Assembly: GCA_029207755.1 (NCBI GenBank)
Contig: JARCOQ010000002.1
Location: forward strand, 40,620,244-40,684,243
DNA from: Chamaea fasciata
Taxonomy: Eukaryota; Chordata; Aves; Passeriformes; Sylviidae
Direction: 5' to 3'
DNA length: 64,000 bases
Shown here: one piece after another, positions 1-10,900 of the stretch
Layout of the letters: every line of letters starts with the position of its first letter
Position numbering within the stretch: the first letter of the stretch is position 1
Program-made: the position numbers and the translations under genes
The notes under the pieces: generated by a model
The model's database searches: none
Told to the model about the DNA's origin: nothing
What the model saw: only the letters and a program-made list of their open reading frames with translations

Positions 1-906
1 AGCAACATTGCCATTCTATCTGAAGTACTGTACTGATTTTCTTCTAAAAGCCTCAGAGTAAAGACATAGGTGCTGTCTCATAGCTCACAGTATGATTCCT
101 CCTGGATGAATTGGACTTTTTGAAAAAGCAGGCGATCTTGTCCTAAACTTCAGGTAGACAAGTAAATGCATCTCTGCCTCCAAATATTCCAAAATGCTGT
201 CCTGCAGCTGGTTGCTCAGGACTGATTTGACTCACAAGCAGCCAATTTTCTGTCTGACTGAAATAAATATATTGATGTATATTTACTGAAGATTATTAAA
301 AACCTTAGATAGAAATATTCAAGCTTTTCCCACTTTTTAGAAGTGAAATTAATTGCTTAAAATAATGAGGAGAACTCAGGAAAAATGTGGGGCAATCTCA
401 AGGATCTTTCAGTATGAAACTTAAATTGTTGTAATGTGAGTATTCATCTCAGTTGGAAATTAGAACTAGATTGTATAGGAGATACTGGAATGCTTCTGAA
501 GAAAAATGAGTTTATGAATGACTGAGTACAAGAAGTTGTTACAAGTGCCCAACTTCAGATTAGATGGGAAGTTAAACACAAGAAAGAAACACCCTAATAA
601 ATAAATAAATAAATAAATACTCTGTATTTACCATGAGTATTTTGGTGCCCAAGACTCTGATCATAGAAATTTTTCTCAAAAGCCCTCTAATAACCTATGT
701 TTCAGAATCTGACAGTCTGAATTTTTGGAGTATGTTCTTGCACTATTTTCTTTAAAAAATGTCTCAGTTTTAGGAGTAGCCACCAGTTTTCTAGAACTCT
801 TGAGATGCATTCTGTTATTCAGAAATATGTACAGATCAGAAAGCTTCCAAAATGGTTACTTTACAGGATTATTTTTTAATGTAACATAGATGACTTTTTT
901 TTTCAG
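1..906 (+). other. DYNC2H1: Intron upstream of exon w1 (5' end open)
   Basis: AT-rich intronic sequence that continues beyond the window. It ends in a T-rich tract and CAG acceptor just before 907. It holds a short AAAT microsatellite at 595-619. I see no coding potential. Confidence 0.8.
595..619. repeat. (AAAT)n microsatellite
   Basis: About six consecutive ATAA/AAAT units with no interruption. Simple repeat inside the upstream intron. Confidence 0.9.
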
Positions 907-1041
907 ACACTTGCCACATCACAAGGCAATATTCTAGAAAATAAGGATCTGATTGAATCTTTGAATCAAACTAAAGCAAGCAGTGCACTCATTCAAGAAT
1001 CACTGGCTGAATCTTTCAGACTTCAGAGTTTCCTTGATAAG
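907..1041 (+). CDS. DYNC2H1: DYNC2H1 exon w1: end of AAA5 and start of the buttress
   Basis: This exon is 135 bases, 45 codons, phase 0 at both ends, from TLATSQGNILENK to LQSFLDK. The G-N-I-L-E-x-K-x-L-I-E-x-L block is the conserved motif after the AAA5 module in dynein heavy chains. The following helix leads into the buttress, the coiled coil that braces the stalk and couples ring movement to microtubule binding. The acceptor is a T run plus CAG; the donor is AAG|gtagaa, weaker than consensus. It reads straight into exon w2 (ERDAYLP). It is too short and lacks a start codon because it is internal. Confidence 0.95.
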
Positions 1042-1790
1042 GTAGAAGAATATTTTAGTCTTTAAAGTACTGTTTATCTCCTGCTAAAAATATTCATCTT
1101 TTATCTAGAGAAGATATATCCATGGGGTTATAAGATGAGTAACAAATTAATTCTTTTTGAGTAAATGATATTTGGGATATGCAAGTACATGCAATATTTT
1201 CAGTAATTAAAATGCTTTATTTTGTATATGTTGAATAGTTACACAAAAATTTAAAATCTGCCAGTTTGAATTAGAGGAATTTTGGCAAGTAATGGGTTTT
1301 GACTTTATTTTTGCCATCCACTATTGCAAATGTTATAGTTCTTATGGATGTTTTTGCATAATATGCCCCTTGCTGTTGGAAAAGTTTAGATCATTGATGA
1401 TGCTATTCATCTGACATCCTCTTTTTGTGACAGATTGGAGAGTTTTCTTCTGTGTTCTATTTGTTTAGTTTAAAATTTCCCATTGAATTTTGGATGTGTT
1501 CTGTGGTGGGAAAGGACCTTAGTGCCCTAGGGATTAATTTCTAACATGTTCATCATAACTTAAAGGATTTTTTGCTAAAAAGGTTTTCTTCCAAGTTTGA
1601 AATCTCGATACCGTGTTGAAGTCTGGAGTGCTGATCCCTCAGTTTGAAGGCTTGGAAAGGATTCGGTTTTCTAAAGCAGTGGGAGTCATAGGAATGTTTT
1701 CTCGGTGGGATGAGTAAATGTTTATGCAGTAATCAGTAGGTGGCAGTAATGCACCTGGGTTTTTTATGTGTGTGTTGTTTTTCTCCACAG
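1042..1790 (+). other. DYNC2H1: Intron w1 (749 bp)
   Basis: GT-AG intron, phase 0. AT-rich, ending in a pyrimidine tract and CCACAG. I see no repeat element or gene in it. Confidence 0.9.
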
Positions 1791-1934
1791 GAGAGGGACG
1801 CCTATCTCCCTTTGGCTGAGAGTGCTAGCAGAATGTACTTCATTATCTCTGACTTGTCCAAAATTAATAATATGTACCGCTTTAGTTTGGCGGCGTTCCT
1901 GCGGCTTTTCCAAAGGGCTCTGCAAAGCGAGCAG
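1791..1934 (+). CDS. DYNC2H1: DYNC2H1 exon w2: buttress helix and AAA5/AAA6 connection
   Basis: This exon is 144 bases, 48 codons, from ERDAYLPLAESAS to FLRLFQRALQSEQ. It matches the dynein block that reads (R/E)xxYxPxAxRxSxLYFxxxxLxxIxxMYxxSLxxFxxLF in other heavy chains; here it has MYFIISDLSKINNMYRFSLA. The buttress contacts the stalk and transmits the ATPase cycle to the microtubule-binding tip. The donor CAG|gtattt departs from GTAAGT at +4 to +6 and is the weakest-looking donor in the window. An open frame extends upstream of the acceptor through the intron, but its residues do not resemble dynein, so the CAG acceptor at 1788-1790 sets the start. Confidence 0.96.
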
Positions 1935-3549
1935 GTATTTGCTCTTCTCCTGAAGCTGCTAATGCTGCAGAAGCATCTGCTTTAATCCTTAGAATTTATT
2001 AGCCACTCTGGACATTTTTTAAAAAAAGCTTAGAATAACTGATGATGAATTGTATCATAAGTAGTGGTGTTTACCTGTTGTGCTTTAGGTGATAAATCGC
2101 AGAATTTCTCTACCATCTGAAAGCAAAATAACTCTTTGTGATTTCGTTTTTGTTTGGTTTTTTTTTTTTTCTGTCTACAGTGAATTAGGAAAACAAAGGC
2201 TAATTATAACTTTACTGAAGGCTTTACTTAAATAAATTAATGATCTAAAATGCTAATAAAGCTAATTTTATCAACAAGGAGAAGGATAAGAAAATACCTT
2301 TATTTCTACATGGTTCATTTACCTGAAGGAAGGTCATAACTTTTATCTACTTTTTTACAGTTTGTAAGTGTGCCTGCAGCCTGTCCTGTTTAAAATGTAA
2401 TTTTTATTCTTCTGTATTCTTAGGCCGGTCTATTCTTATTGAAGCAAAGAACGGATTTATCCCTTGTTACCTCACTCTTTAGATCTAAATACCCACACTG
2501 AGTAATAGTGCATTTTCTTTTTATTAAGTATCTCCAAAATTGTTCATATTTCTCTTTGTTTCTACTTAGAAAGTCATTCACCAACCTTTCATCATGTTTC
2601 CTTTGGATTTCCCTTTATTCTGGCATCTGTGATTACAGCTCTCCTTCAGCTGCAGTCATTACTAAGAACACAGTTCTGACTATGTGAACTGTCCCTCTTT
2701 GAAGTTCCTATTACATGTTTTCCATAACATGATGTTTTAACTTCTTGTTCTTACTCTCACACTCCTTCTTAATTTTTTTTTCTTCCTGCCTATAGTGTTA
2801 CCTATTTAGAGCTCAGCTTCTGGTTTTGCCTTCGTTGCTTGCTTTCTTTTTTCCTTCTCCTGTCTAATTCTTCATGCCAAGTTGATCTGTTAGACATGGG
2901 AAAGGTATTAGGCAAATCAACTACCCAGTTGCCCTTCTTACACTCATCTCGTCAAATTCCTGCCTGGTGGAAAGGAGCTCATACTACCTGTAACATGCTC
3001 CCTACTCTCTGGTCTCTTTCTTCTTTTGTTCTGTCTTTCAAAATTTTCCTGTTAGAATTAGTCTTTCAATCCATGAGCTTTGAAGGAGAGTGTACACTTA
3101 ATATTTTATACAATGTTCATTTCAGTTGGGCCATATTTGACCAAAAGTTTAATAACTGCACTTATAATCAACATACTTGTTTAGTAGTATTAAATATACT
3201 AAATCAATGAATAAGCAATTTTTTATCAAGTGGAAACTATGAGATTTCAATGATATTAATGTTAGGAGAAGAAAATGTATTCTCATTCTCAATTTATTTC
3301 ACCTTATACACAAAGTTGTATCCTGTTCATAGTCAAAATATTCAATGCTAAAATAAAATACTTATTTTTTAATACTTCAGCATGAATTTCTCATTTAATC
3401 ATTGGTAGAGACAGATAAATTTAATGTCTTTTTAGAATTAGTGTCACATAGAATCCAGATTATTTGTTTCATTTTGCTGAAATTTACAAAGTACATGAAA
3501 AGTTTTTTACTTCCACAGGAATTTTTGAAATCTGAAATTTCTTTTCTAG
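1935..3549 (+). other. DYNC2H1: Intron w2 (1,615 bp)
   Basis: GT-AG intron, phase 0. It contains a T run near 2158-2170 and a pyrimidine-rich stretch around 2755-2870. I recognise no mobile element. A 123-codon open frame at 2839-3210 has no recognisable motif and is taken as chance. Confidence 0.85.
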
Positions 3550-3639
3550 GATTCAGGTAATACTGAGGAAAGAATCAAGTTGCTTATTGGCTCATTGAAA
3601 CATACAGTGTATGAGTACGTTTGTCGTTGTTTGTTTAAG
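3550..3639 (+). CDS. DYNC2H1: DYNC2H1 exon w3: start of the AAA6 region
   Basis: This exon is 90 bases, 30 codons, from DSGNTEERIK to VYEYVCRCLFK. It fits the dynein segment consisting of a leucine-rich helix followed by VYxYVCRxLFxxDKL, which lies just before the AAA6 module. The frame continues into w4 with ADQLMFALHF. The acceptor is TTTTCTAG and the donor is AAG|gtaaga. The first ten residues are the least conserved relative to the mammalian protein as I remember it; the CRCLFK end is typical. Confidence 0.94.
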
Positions 3640-5542
3640 GTAAGACTGTGTTTTTTATGGTGTTTATAGAGTGCACTGGGCTTGAAAGTATTCTTTCAGC
3701 AGCCAACACTTGATCTACTTCAAAAAGTAGTATTGTGTAATAGATGCAAAACATTACACTACCAATAATTAACATGCTAAATGCAGACTTAAAATCAGGA
3801 TATAGCCAAGTTAATATTGCTGATGCACATTTCTCCACAGAGCTACCTCTTCCCTATTCTGGCTTCAGAGTCAGTCATGGGCTTTGCAGTCTTCTGAGCA
3901 CTCGTTTTGCACTCCCTCTTAATTCTTGCATTCCTAAATATAAGGTTTTGTGTGATTATTTGGGAGTGTTTTGTATTTTGGTTTGGGTTTTCTTAAAAGG
4001 AAACAGAAGTGGGTTTGTTATGTTGATGTTTGGCCTTGGTTATCTTAAGGTTCTCTTCCAGCCTAGATGATTCTATGTTTCTAAAAGTCTTACATTGTGA
4101 TATTCTCCTTTTTCTTTTCACAGCCTGTCCCAAATGTCTACCTGCTGCCTTGTTTGTTTCTGTCTGCTCCTTGTTCTTCCTCCAAAAAATGTTCTTAGTG
4201 TATTTTTTCTTTATTTCAATCAGGTGTCTTTTCACTTCTTACTTTCTTACTGAAAACCTAGGGAAGCTATGCCTTTCATTTTCAGTGTTAAATTTTACTT
4301 TCACAGGAAACAGTTATAACGAGGTGCTTGTCTCAAAGAGCCAGGCTGAAGGAAGCGTAGTAGATCTGCATATATGGTTTGAGCAGTACAAATCTTGCAA
4401 GTCTGTAGTTTCATCTGTGAGAATGGAGAGATCTTGAAAATTTTACACCACCTCCTACCCCTGTCCCCCAATCTAGAAATGCTGTATTGAGGATGCAGGG
4501 CTGGCAGTTCTTTCTAAGAGGTTTTGTTTATCAAAGTCCAAGTGGATTCTCATGAAATAGTCTCATAATAATTAATGTTTGTCTTTGAAGTCATGAGTAT
4601 ATGAAGCCTTCCATGAAGTCTTTACATCTTGTGAATATGCAAGGCAGCAATTTTTGTGTGTAAGAAAAAAGTAGAGAGTTCAAATGCAGGGCAGAGAAGA
4701 GATTTCTGGTAGTAATGATTTTAAGCGTGATCAGACTGGAGTTTAGAAAATACTGGAAATATGCTAACTGTGCAGCTTTAAACTAATAGTCCATCCAGTT
4801 TACTATTGTGTTCTGATAATGGAAAGAAGAAATAAACTCTTCACACCATCAACAATTCACTGCTAATTCTTCCTTCTGTCCATGAAAATTTTTCAAGACT
4901 GCTGTGACACTGAGGCTTTACTAGTGTCTTCATAAATGGTATAGCTGATACAAGAAGCATGTTAGAATCGAGCAGAACGATTTTTTTTATTTATGTGTAC
5001 ATAGGCTTCATGAATAATGCTAAATGAAGTGGTGCCAAGAAATTTACCTGAGCGCTTGAACTGGCCCATCTTTCCTCTTGAATTTCTCAAAGTAGGATTG
5101 GTCTGCACCACTTAGCGTTTTTCCAAACAAATCTCGTTCAAATTTTCAGTACTAGATCATCCAGGGAGCATTCTAATATGCAGTTGTGATAAGGATTTGC
5201 TTGCAGACCTTGTCTGAGAAGATGAAAAAGTTAAATGGTGTGTTTTTTTCTCAATGTCATATGATGTTCTTGTTTATCAATGAAATAAGAGCTTCAGTGC
5301 CTTGCAAAACTTGATGCTAATTCCTAGTAGGGGCCTCTTTGCCCTCCACTCCACAGCCCACTTTGAGTCAGTTTTTGTCTCTAACTTGCAAAGGTGTGTA
5401 GCAATTTTGCATTAGGATACATGTCAATAAGTCATTAATGTGGAGTTGGAGATTTTTTTTTAAGAAATGTTACTTATAGAAAAGAACCAGAAATATGCCT
5501 TTTCCTGAGTTTGTGAATACATTTTTACTGCTTTTATTTCAG
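3640..5542 (+). other. DYNC2H1: Intron w3 (1,903 bp)
   Basis: GT-AG intron, phase 0, with a short CR1 tail at 4025-4082. The rest is AT-rich unique-looking sequence. Open frames of 108 and 135 codons between 3744 and 4437 run through the CR1 tail and show no family features. Confidence 0.85.
4025..4082 (+). mobile_element. CR1 LINE, 3' tail fragment
   Basis: The end of a CR1 element: a degraded version of the conserved 'ATCTTAAGGTTCTCTTCCAGCC' block followed by GATTCTATG. CR1 copies in birds are usually 5'-truncated like this. Only about 55 bases remain, so the subfamily cannot be named. Confidence 0.65.
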
Positions 5543-5608
5543 GCTGATCAGCTAATGTTTGCTCTACATTTTGTACGAGGAATGCACCCTGAGCTTTTTC
5601 AAGAGAAT
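5543..5608 (+). CDS. DYNC2H1: DYNC2H1 exon w4: AAA6 entry
   Basis: This small exon of 66 bases, 22 codons, encodes ADQLMFALHFVRGMHPELFQEN. It continues the LFKADQLMFAL motif begun in w3, which corresponds to LFExDKLxFxLxL in other dyneins. The acceptor is TTTATTTCAG and the donor AAT|gtaagt, close to consensus. It is phase 0 at both ends and could be skipped without changing frame, but the residues are conserved. Confidence 0.95.
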
Positions 5609-7666
5609 GTAAGTGCTAAAGAGGAAAATGCCCACGTATTTTACTCAATATGAAGCGTAAATAAGTAGATAAAAAGTTTTTGTCACTAAGTGTGGCACTT
5701 AGTTGTCGTTATCTGTAGTGTGGTCAGATTATTATTATAAAGGCTGCCTGCAGTGAAACAGTATGCATAATTGACTTAATACAATTTTTTAAACATGGCT
5801 GATTAGCCTGAGTCAAGACACATTTAATTATCTTACGTACCTCCACGGAATGGAGAGACGAAACTATGGCTTTCTGTACTAGAAGCTGAAGACCAGAAGG
5901 GACATTGAATGATAGTAGATGTCATTTTAATAGAGGAGAGTCCATTATGGAGGTAAAGGTAAAAATCAGATAATACATTTGAAAGAAGTAATGGAACTTG
6001 CTTATATGAAAGGTGTGAGCTGAAGACACAAGGTTCAAAAAAAGTTGGTTGGAACCTTCCGATGAAGGAGCAGTTTCATTGTAGACATATGGATTGACCA
6101 AGTGAAATTCCAGTCTTTCATCAGTGATGTGCCCTCATAAAAATAACTCATCTTGTTAGCAGAAGAATATCCTGGCTGCTCTTCTTTTTCCAAAGTTTCT
6201 TAATTCATATTTATTTTATTATTTATTTTATTCTGAAAATACCTTGCTTTATCTTTCTTGAGTTTCTAAAGTCATGAAAGCAGCGACCTGAAGTTTTCTG
6301 TCTAAATTAATTCCTGGCTTCCTGAGTGTTTGTAACGTACAGCCCTATGTGTTGGTTTCTATTGTTTAGCATGCATTTCCATCAACTATTAGAGCTCTTT
6401 GACAGCTTAATCTAGGTTATATATAATGCATATTCTTACAGTATCTGAATACTCAAGAGAGAAAACAGGCAAATAATACAAATAATTTTTTTACTTCTCT
6501 GAAAGGTAGAAGTTATTTTAATTAAATTGTTAAGAGTGCTTGTGCAAAATACTTAATGAAGAAAATGAAGTATTTATTTTTTTTTAGATTATTTCTTCTA
6601 AAGCTTTTAATGCAGTGAGACCAGGAGTTGCTTAATATGCTGCTAGAGGATTTAGTATTCTAAGTCCCTGTCCCAAAAGAATTAAACCTTCTGGAATTAA
6701 ATATTTTTTTGCATTGTGATATGAAATTTATAGTACAACTTCAACAATATACTATAGAATGCTTTGGTTCTTAGTAGGGACATTCTCTTTGTGAATCAGT
6801 ATGTATAGATTTTTCTGAGGTAGTTTTATATTTTCCAAATATTCTACTTTTTATTTTCTTCATAACAGTATTACACAAACCAAAAAATACTCCATGCATT
6901 TTTGTGTACAGAAGTATTTTCTGTGTAATTGAGAGATGAGCATCAGTTTGTAACTGAAAGGAGTTGTTTCAAGACTCAGTGAGACTTATGGGTGCCAAAA
7001 ACTATGCTGGAGTTTCTGTCAGCAGTATTACTCTTAGTCTATTGACTTTTAAATTTCTAATGTTACTATTGTCTTTAGTTAAAAAATCTTTATCATAGAC
7101 TATAGATATTAATTATGCAAAATTTCAGTACCTCTGAAGAAATTTTGGTCTGTTTCTTGTCACCTCCAAATATGGGTTTATGTAATTTCTAGTGGTTTTA
7201 AATACTTGTGTGATCTGTCTTAAAATTATTTAAAATTGTCTTCCTGGATACATATACAAAGTCTAAAAGTTTTAATTATACATATATTCAGTCATGCTTT
7301 CCATAGTTACCTGTTCTGTGCGGGCTGCTGATGCCCCCACCAGGCAGGATGTGTGTCCTTGCCAGCCACGTTTGTTCCTTCCTGATAGTCTGTATAGGGG
7401 CAGTCTGGGTAGGGACTGTGGGTGCTGAGAAAGTATAGAACTTCCCCTTTGCTCCTTTTTCTTGTAAAGCACTGCAGCCACTTTGCTTGGATTCTGCTAA
7501 AAGAACTACATTCTGGTAACATCACCTAGCATTTAAAGAATGTCTTGGAACTCTTTCAGAATCTAGGATTTGTTTTGTTTATCCTCCTGCTCTGCCTACA
7601 TGCTACTACATATTAATCTTAGAGGTGTCTTATGAGTTATCTGAGTTGTTTATTTATTCCCCTCAG
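5609..7666 (+). other. DYNC2H1: Intron w4 (2,058 bp)
   Basis: GT-AG intron, phase 0. A locally GC-richer patch at about 7310-7480 stands out from AT-rich flanks, but I recognise neither exon nor repeat there. Nothing else is supported. Confidence 0.85.
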
Positions 7667-7717
7667 GAGTGGGAGACTTTTACAGGTGTGATCATTGGAG
7701 ACACTATCAGAAAATCA
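7667..7717 (+). CDS. DYNC2H1: DYNC2H1 exon w5: AAA6, shortest exon
   Basis: This exon is 51 bases, 17 codons, EWETFTGVIIGDTIRKS. The leading E-W-x-x-F matches the conserved tryptophan block at the start of the AAA6 large domain in dynein heavy chains (x-E-W-x-x-F-x-G). The acceptor is CCCCTCAG and the donor TCA|gtaagc. It is the smallest exon here and is followed by the shortest intron (396 bases), which suggests intron definition in splicing. This is an inference from size only. Confidence 0.93.
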
Positions 7718-8113
7718 GTAAGCTACATTTATTTTCATATTTTGAAATAAGGAGCATTTACTTTAATCCTGAAAAGTTAAAGTTGCATTCTTACTATGTT
7801 GTTTAAATAACTGTATTCATACATTAAAGAAAAGAGTAACTTTTCACATAGTAATATAAAGATAGAAATTTATTAAAAATTTTTTAAACACTGCAAGTAG
7901 TTTTCTAATTTGAATTGTGAACAGTATGTCTCATATTTAAATATTTTGATAGCTTTTCTTGTTATGCCATTTATGAACCTAAAAAAGACCACAGAAAGAT
8001 TGCTGTTGTGAATGTTTTTATTAAAAACATGGGTTTCATAACCTTATTACTGAATATAATGTTTCATAAAAATTCACGTAACTTATGTGTGTGACATAAT
8101 TTGCTTCCGTTAG
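7718..8113 (+). other. DYNC2H1: Intron w5 (396 bp)
   Basis: Shortest intron in the window; GT-AG, phase 0, very AT-rich, ending in CCGTTAG. No repeat element seen. Confidence 0.9.
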
Positions 8114-8191
8114 GATTCACAAAGAAGTGCTCGTGACCAGATTCCCTCTTGGATAGAACAGGACCGAGTCTGGGCAGTAGCATCTTTGAAG
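8114..8191 (+). CDS. DYNC2H1: DYNC2H1 exon w6: AAA6
   Basis: This exon is 78 bases, 26 codons, from DSQRSARDQIPSWI to VWAVASLK. The pattern P-x-W-I-x-x-x-R-x-W-A-V-x-x-L corresponds to the LPxWLxxERWxxLxxL block of AAA6. AAA6 does not hydrolyse ATP; it closes the ring and passes changes to the C-terminal domain. The donor AAG|gtacac is off consensus after +3. Phase 0 at both ends. Confidence 0.94.
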
Positions 8192-9348
8192 GTACACATC
8201 ATGTGGTCTGGAGAATTTAAATTTAAAGAACTTTGGTTTTGGCAGATAGCAATTTGAATGTGAATACTCAGATATATATTTGTCAGATCAAAAGATTTTG
8301 TTGTTTTAAGCTGTTAATTCTATCTTCCAGAGACCATGGCTTAATACATAGTCACCTAAAAAACCAAAGGTGTTTTTTGTTTTTATTTTAATCACATTTT
8401 TCTGAGCCTTTTTCATGAACATTTCTACCCCATCTAACAATGAATTTCAATGCATGTGAGTGAACCTGTCATCTTACTGAGATGAGAAAATACTGTAAAT
8501 CCAAGTTCTACAATTTTTGTAGATAGGAAGATAGAAAAATTGCAAACAATAGTTGTACAATAGTTGTAGGTTTCACTTACGTTATGACTTTCACAAATCA
8601 CTTCATATTGTATTAAAAGCCATAAACTGTTAATTCAGAAATTAATATTCTCCTCATCAGATTTCTCTGTACATCTTTATAGGTATTTCAGAGTTTGTGA
8701 TTGCTCAGATTGAACTAAAACAAAAACTCTTTCTCGCATTGATTCCTCCTACCACAGTCAATGTTGAAGTCCTCTGATCCTGAAGGGAACTAAAGGAAGA
8801 TAGTAGTCCTGAAATTCTCTTAGCCTCTTCTCCTGCATGTAGCTCAGCAGCAAGAAAAAAAACCTTGACTGGTCTTCGGCAAGGACTTTTTTTGCTAAAC
8901 CCAGAGTTCACTATTTAATTTCTGTTCAACCAGGAATCAGGAAAATCAAAGTAATGGTGTGGCAGGCACAGTACTTAGAGATTTAAACAAACAAAGAGAA
9001 ATTGAGTAACTGAGTGAATCAGTAGCATGCACTGATAGCAAACCATTACTGATAGCAGATAGCAGATCGTCATTAGAGGATTAAAGGTAGAGCCCAAAGT
9101 TTAAAATCAAAGAACCTTAAGGTTTGAAACTAAAATTACAGTGCAAATATAGATTTAGTCTATCCAGGGAATAGGTAAACAAGTGGTTAATTTTAAAATG
9201 TACTTTTTCTTCCCTAACTCCAAGGATAAAATTGAATTTTGTGATTTGCACCGTAGTGGTAATACTGATATTTGGAAATAAATTAAAATATACAATGTGC
9301 AAATGGCTATTTTTCTTTACGGTTAAATCTACACTATTTGTTTTGTAG
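8192..9348 (+). other. DYNC2H1: Intron w6 (1,157 bp)
   Basis: GT-AG intron, phase 0, ending in TTTTGTAG. A short imperfect internal repetition of a GATAGCA-containing word lies at about 9020-9070. No mobile element recognised. Confidence 0.85.
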
Positions 9349-9480
9349 GTTTCTCTCCCAGGTCTCTATCAGACACTTCGCTTTGAAGATGAAAGTCTGT
9401 GGCGCACTTTTTCTCAGAGCTCTATATGTGAACAAGAATTTCCATCTCCTATTGTAAAAAGAATTTCCTTGTTTCAGCAG
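9349..9480 (+). CDS. DYNC2H1: DYNC2H1 exon w7: AAA6
   Basis: This exon is 132 bases, 44 codons, from VSLPGLYQTLRFEDESLW to KRISLFQQ. It carries the L-x-x-L-x-x-S-x-x-x-W segment and the following E-x-x-x-P...L-x-x-F-Q-x block that in dyneins precede the RPDR motif. Residues EQEFPSP replace the usual acidic-proline linker. Acceptor TTTTGTAG, donor CAG|gtaatc, phase 0 at both ends. It reads into w8 with VLVVQAVRPDR. Confidence 0.95.
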
Positions 9481-10827
9481 GTAATCTTTCCATTCCTAAT
9501 AATTATATGACTTCAGCAGTGAAAGTAAATTTCACATCCAGGCTTGGTCCAATTATAAGCAGTGACAGTATCTACACTGTCTTACAGTTTAACTCATTTT
9601 TTAATCTAAGAATTACATATTTTTTTTATTATAGTGCATATTATGTCTCTATTATCTGAGCCTTTTTAGTGTTGGTATATTAGCTGCAACTGAATATACC
9701 CTCTAAGGTAACAAGTCCTTTAGAAATGGAATTAATTTTAAGAGTAGGTGTTAAAATTCTTTCATGGTTGCTTTGTTACTGCTGGATGTGTTAGCTTGTG
9801 GAGCATCTTACTTCAACACTGAATGTACAGAGTCACAGATCTGACGCAAAATGCAGTAGAAGTTTCTTTAGAATACAAGGCATGAAAAATGACTTCTGAA
9901 AACCTGGTGATAAACAATGCACCAAGAAAATAAGAAAGGCAAGTTCCTTCCTCAACCTGAGGGTCCTTTTCCACTGGGAGAGAAAAATATAATCACTTTT
10001 GCGTTTATGGAAAAGAAATGTTGTTACTTACTTTCAAATGCTGCTGTGATTTTTCTTTTGAACTTACTTTACATGAAAACATCTAGAGAAAGGATGGGAT
10101 ATTAGACAATGTAGTTTCATATTGATTGGCTCTTAGCTACTGTCTATTTGGAGTTTTTTGTGGAGGAGGAAAATTTCTGAAATAGCATGCATGGAATTTA
10201 GGAACAAACCATTTTGGAAAGGAACTTGTCTGAGTCATCTTTGATTCAATGAAATCCTGAAGAGCATTTCTTATGTGTGCAGTGTGTTGTCAGAAAATGT
10301 CTGCATTTATAGGAAAGTAAATCTGGAATGATCAGTGCATCTTATTTCTTGTACAGAAAGTATCAAGTATGTTTCTGTTTATGGAATATATTGAAACTAC
10401 ATTGTTAGATTGATGTGCCACTCATAAATTAGTTTCAATTGAAACCAGAAATATTACTAATCCAAGTAGGACATTGCTGCCTATATATGTGCATAGAATT
10501 TAGATACTTATATAAAGCTAAGTGTGCTTTCTGTCATTCTAGCTACCCACATAGCTACTTTTCTTTTAAAACATTGTAGAAAAGTTTGTAGCTTACAAGT
10601 AGACATTAGGTATGTATCTATCTTCTGATTCTATTGATAGAACAAGCTACTTACAAAAGAACAATTAAGTAGGTTGTCTTGGAAAGCAATGATCAGATAG
10701 CTCTATTTATTCAGAGAAAATAACTGTTCTGAAGATAAATTCAAAGAATTCATTCTTCTTAGAAGAACCTTGCATTTTGAATTGTCACTATATACTTTTA
10801 TCTCCCCTGAATGTATTTTATTTTAAG
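9481..10827 (+). other. DYNC2H1: Intron w7 (1,347 bp)
   Basis: GT-AG intron, phase 0. The acceptor trinucleotide is AAG after TTTTATTTT rather than the commoner CAG or TAG. AT-rich; no element or gene recognised. Confidence 0.85.
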
Positions 10828-10900
10828 GTGCTTGTGGTCCAGGCTGTCAGACCAGACAGACTGCAGAGTGCCATGGCCCTTTTTGCATGTAAAACCCTAG
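10828..10900 (+). CDS. DYNC2H1: DYNC2H1 exon w8: AAA6 RPDR motif
   Basis: This exon is 73 bases, 24 codons plus one base, from VLVVQAVRPDRLQSAM to FACKTL, with a split glycine codon completed by w9. R-P-D-R-L is one of the best conserved AAA6 motifs in all dynein heavy chains. It ends in phase 1 with donor CTAG|gtaagt, strong. The frame remains open past the donor but loses all similarity there. The AAG acceptor is the weak side. Confidence 0.96.

Noticed and set aside
2839..3210. 123-codon frame in intron w2
   Set aside because: No dynein similarity and no splice need: w2 joins w3 directly in frame. It is hydrophobic because of the pyrimidine-rich DNA.
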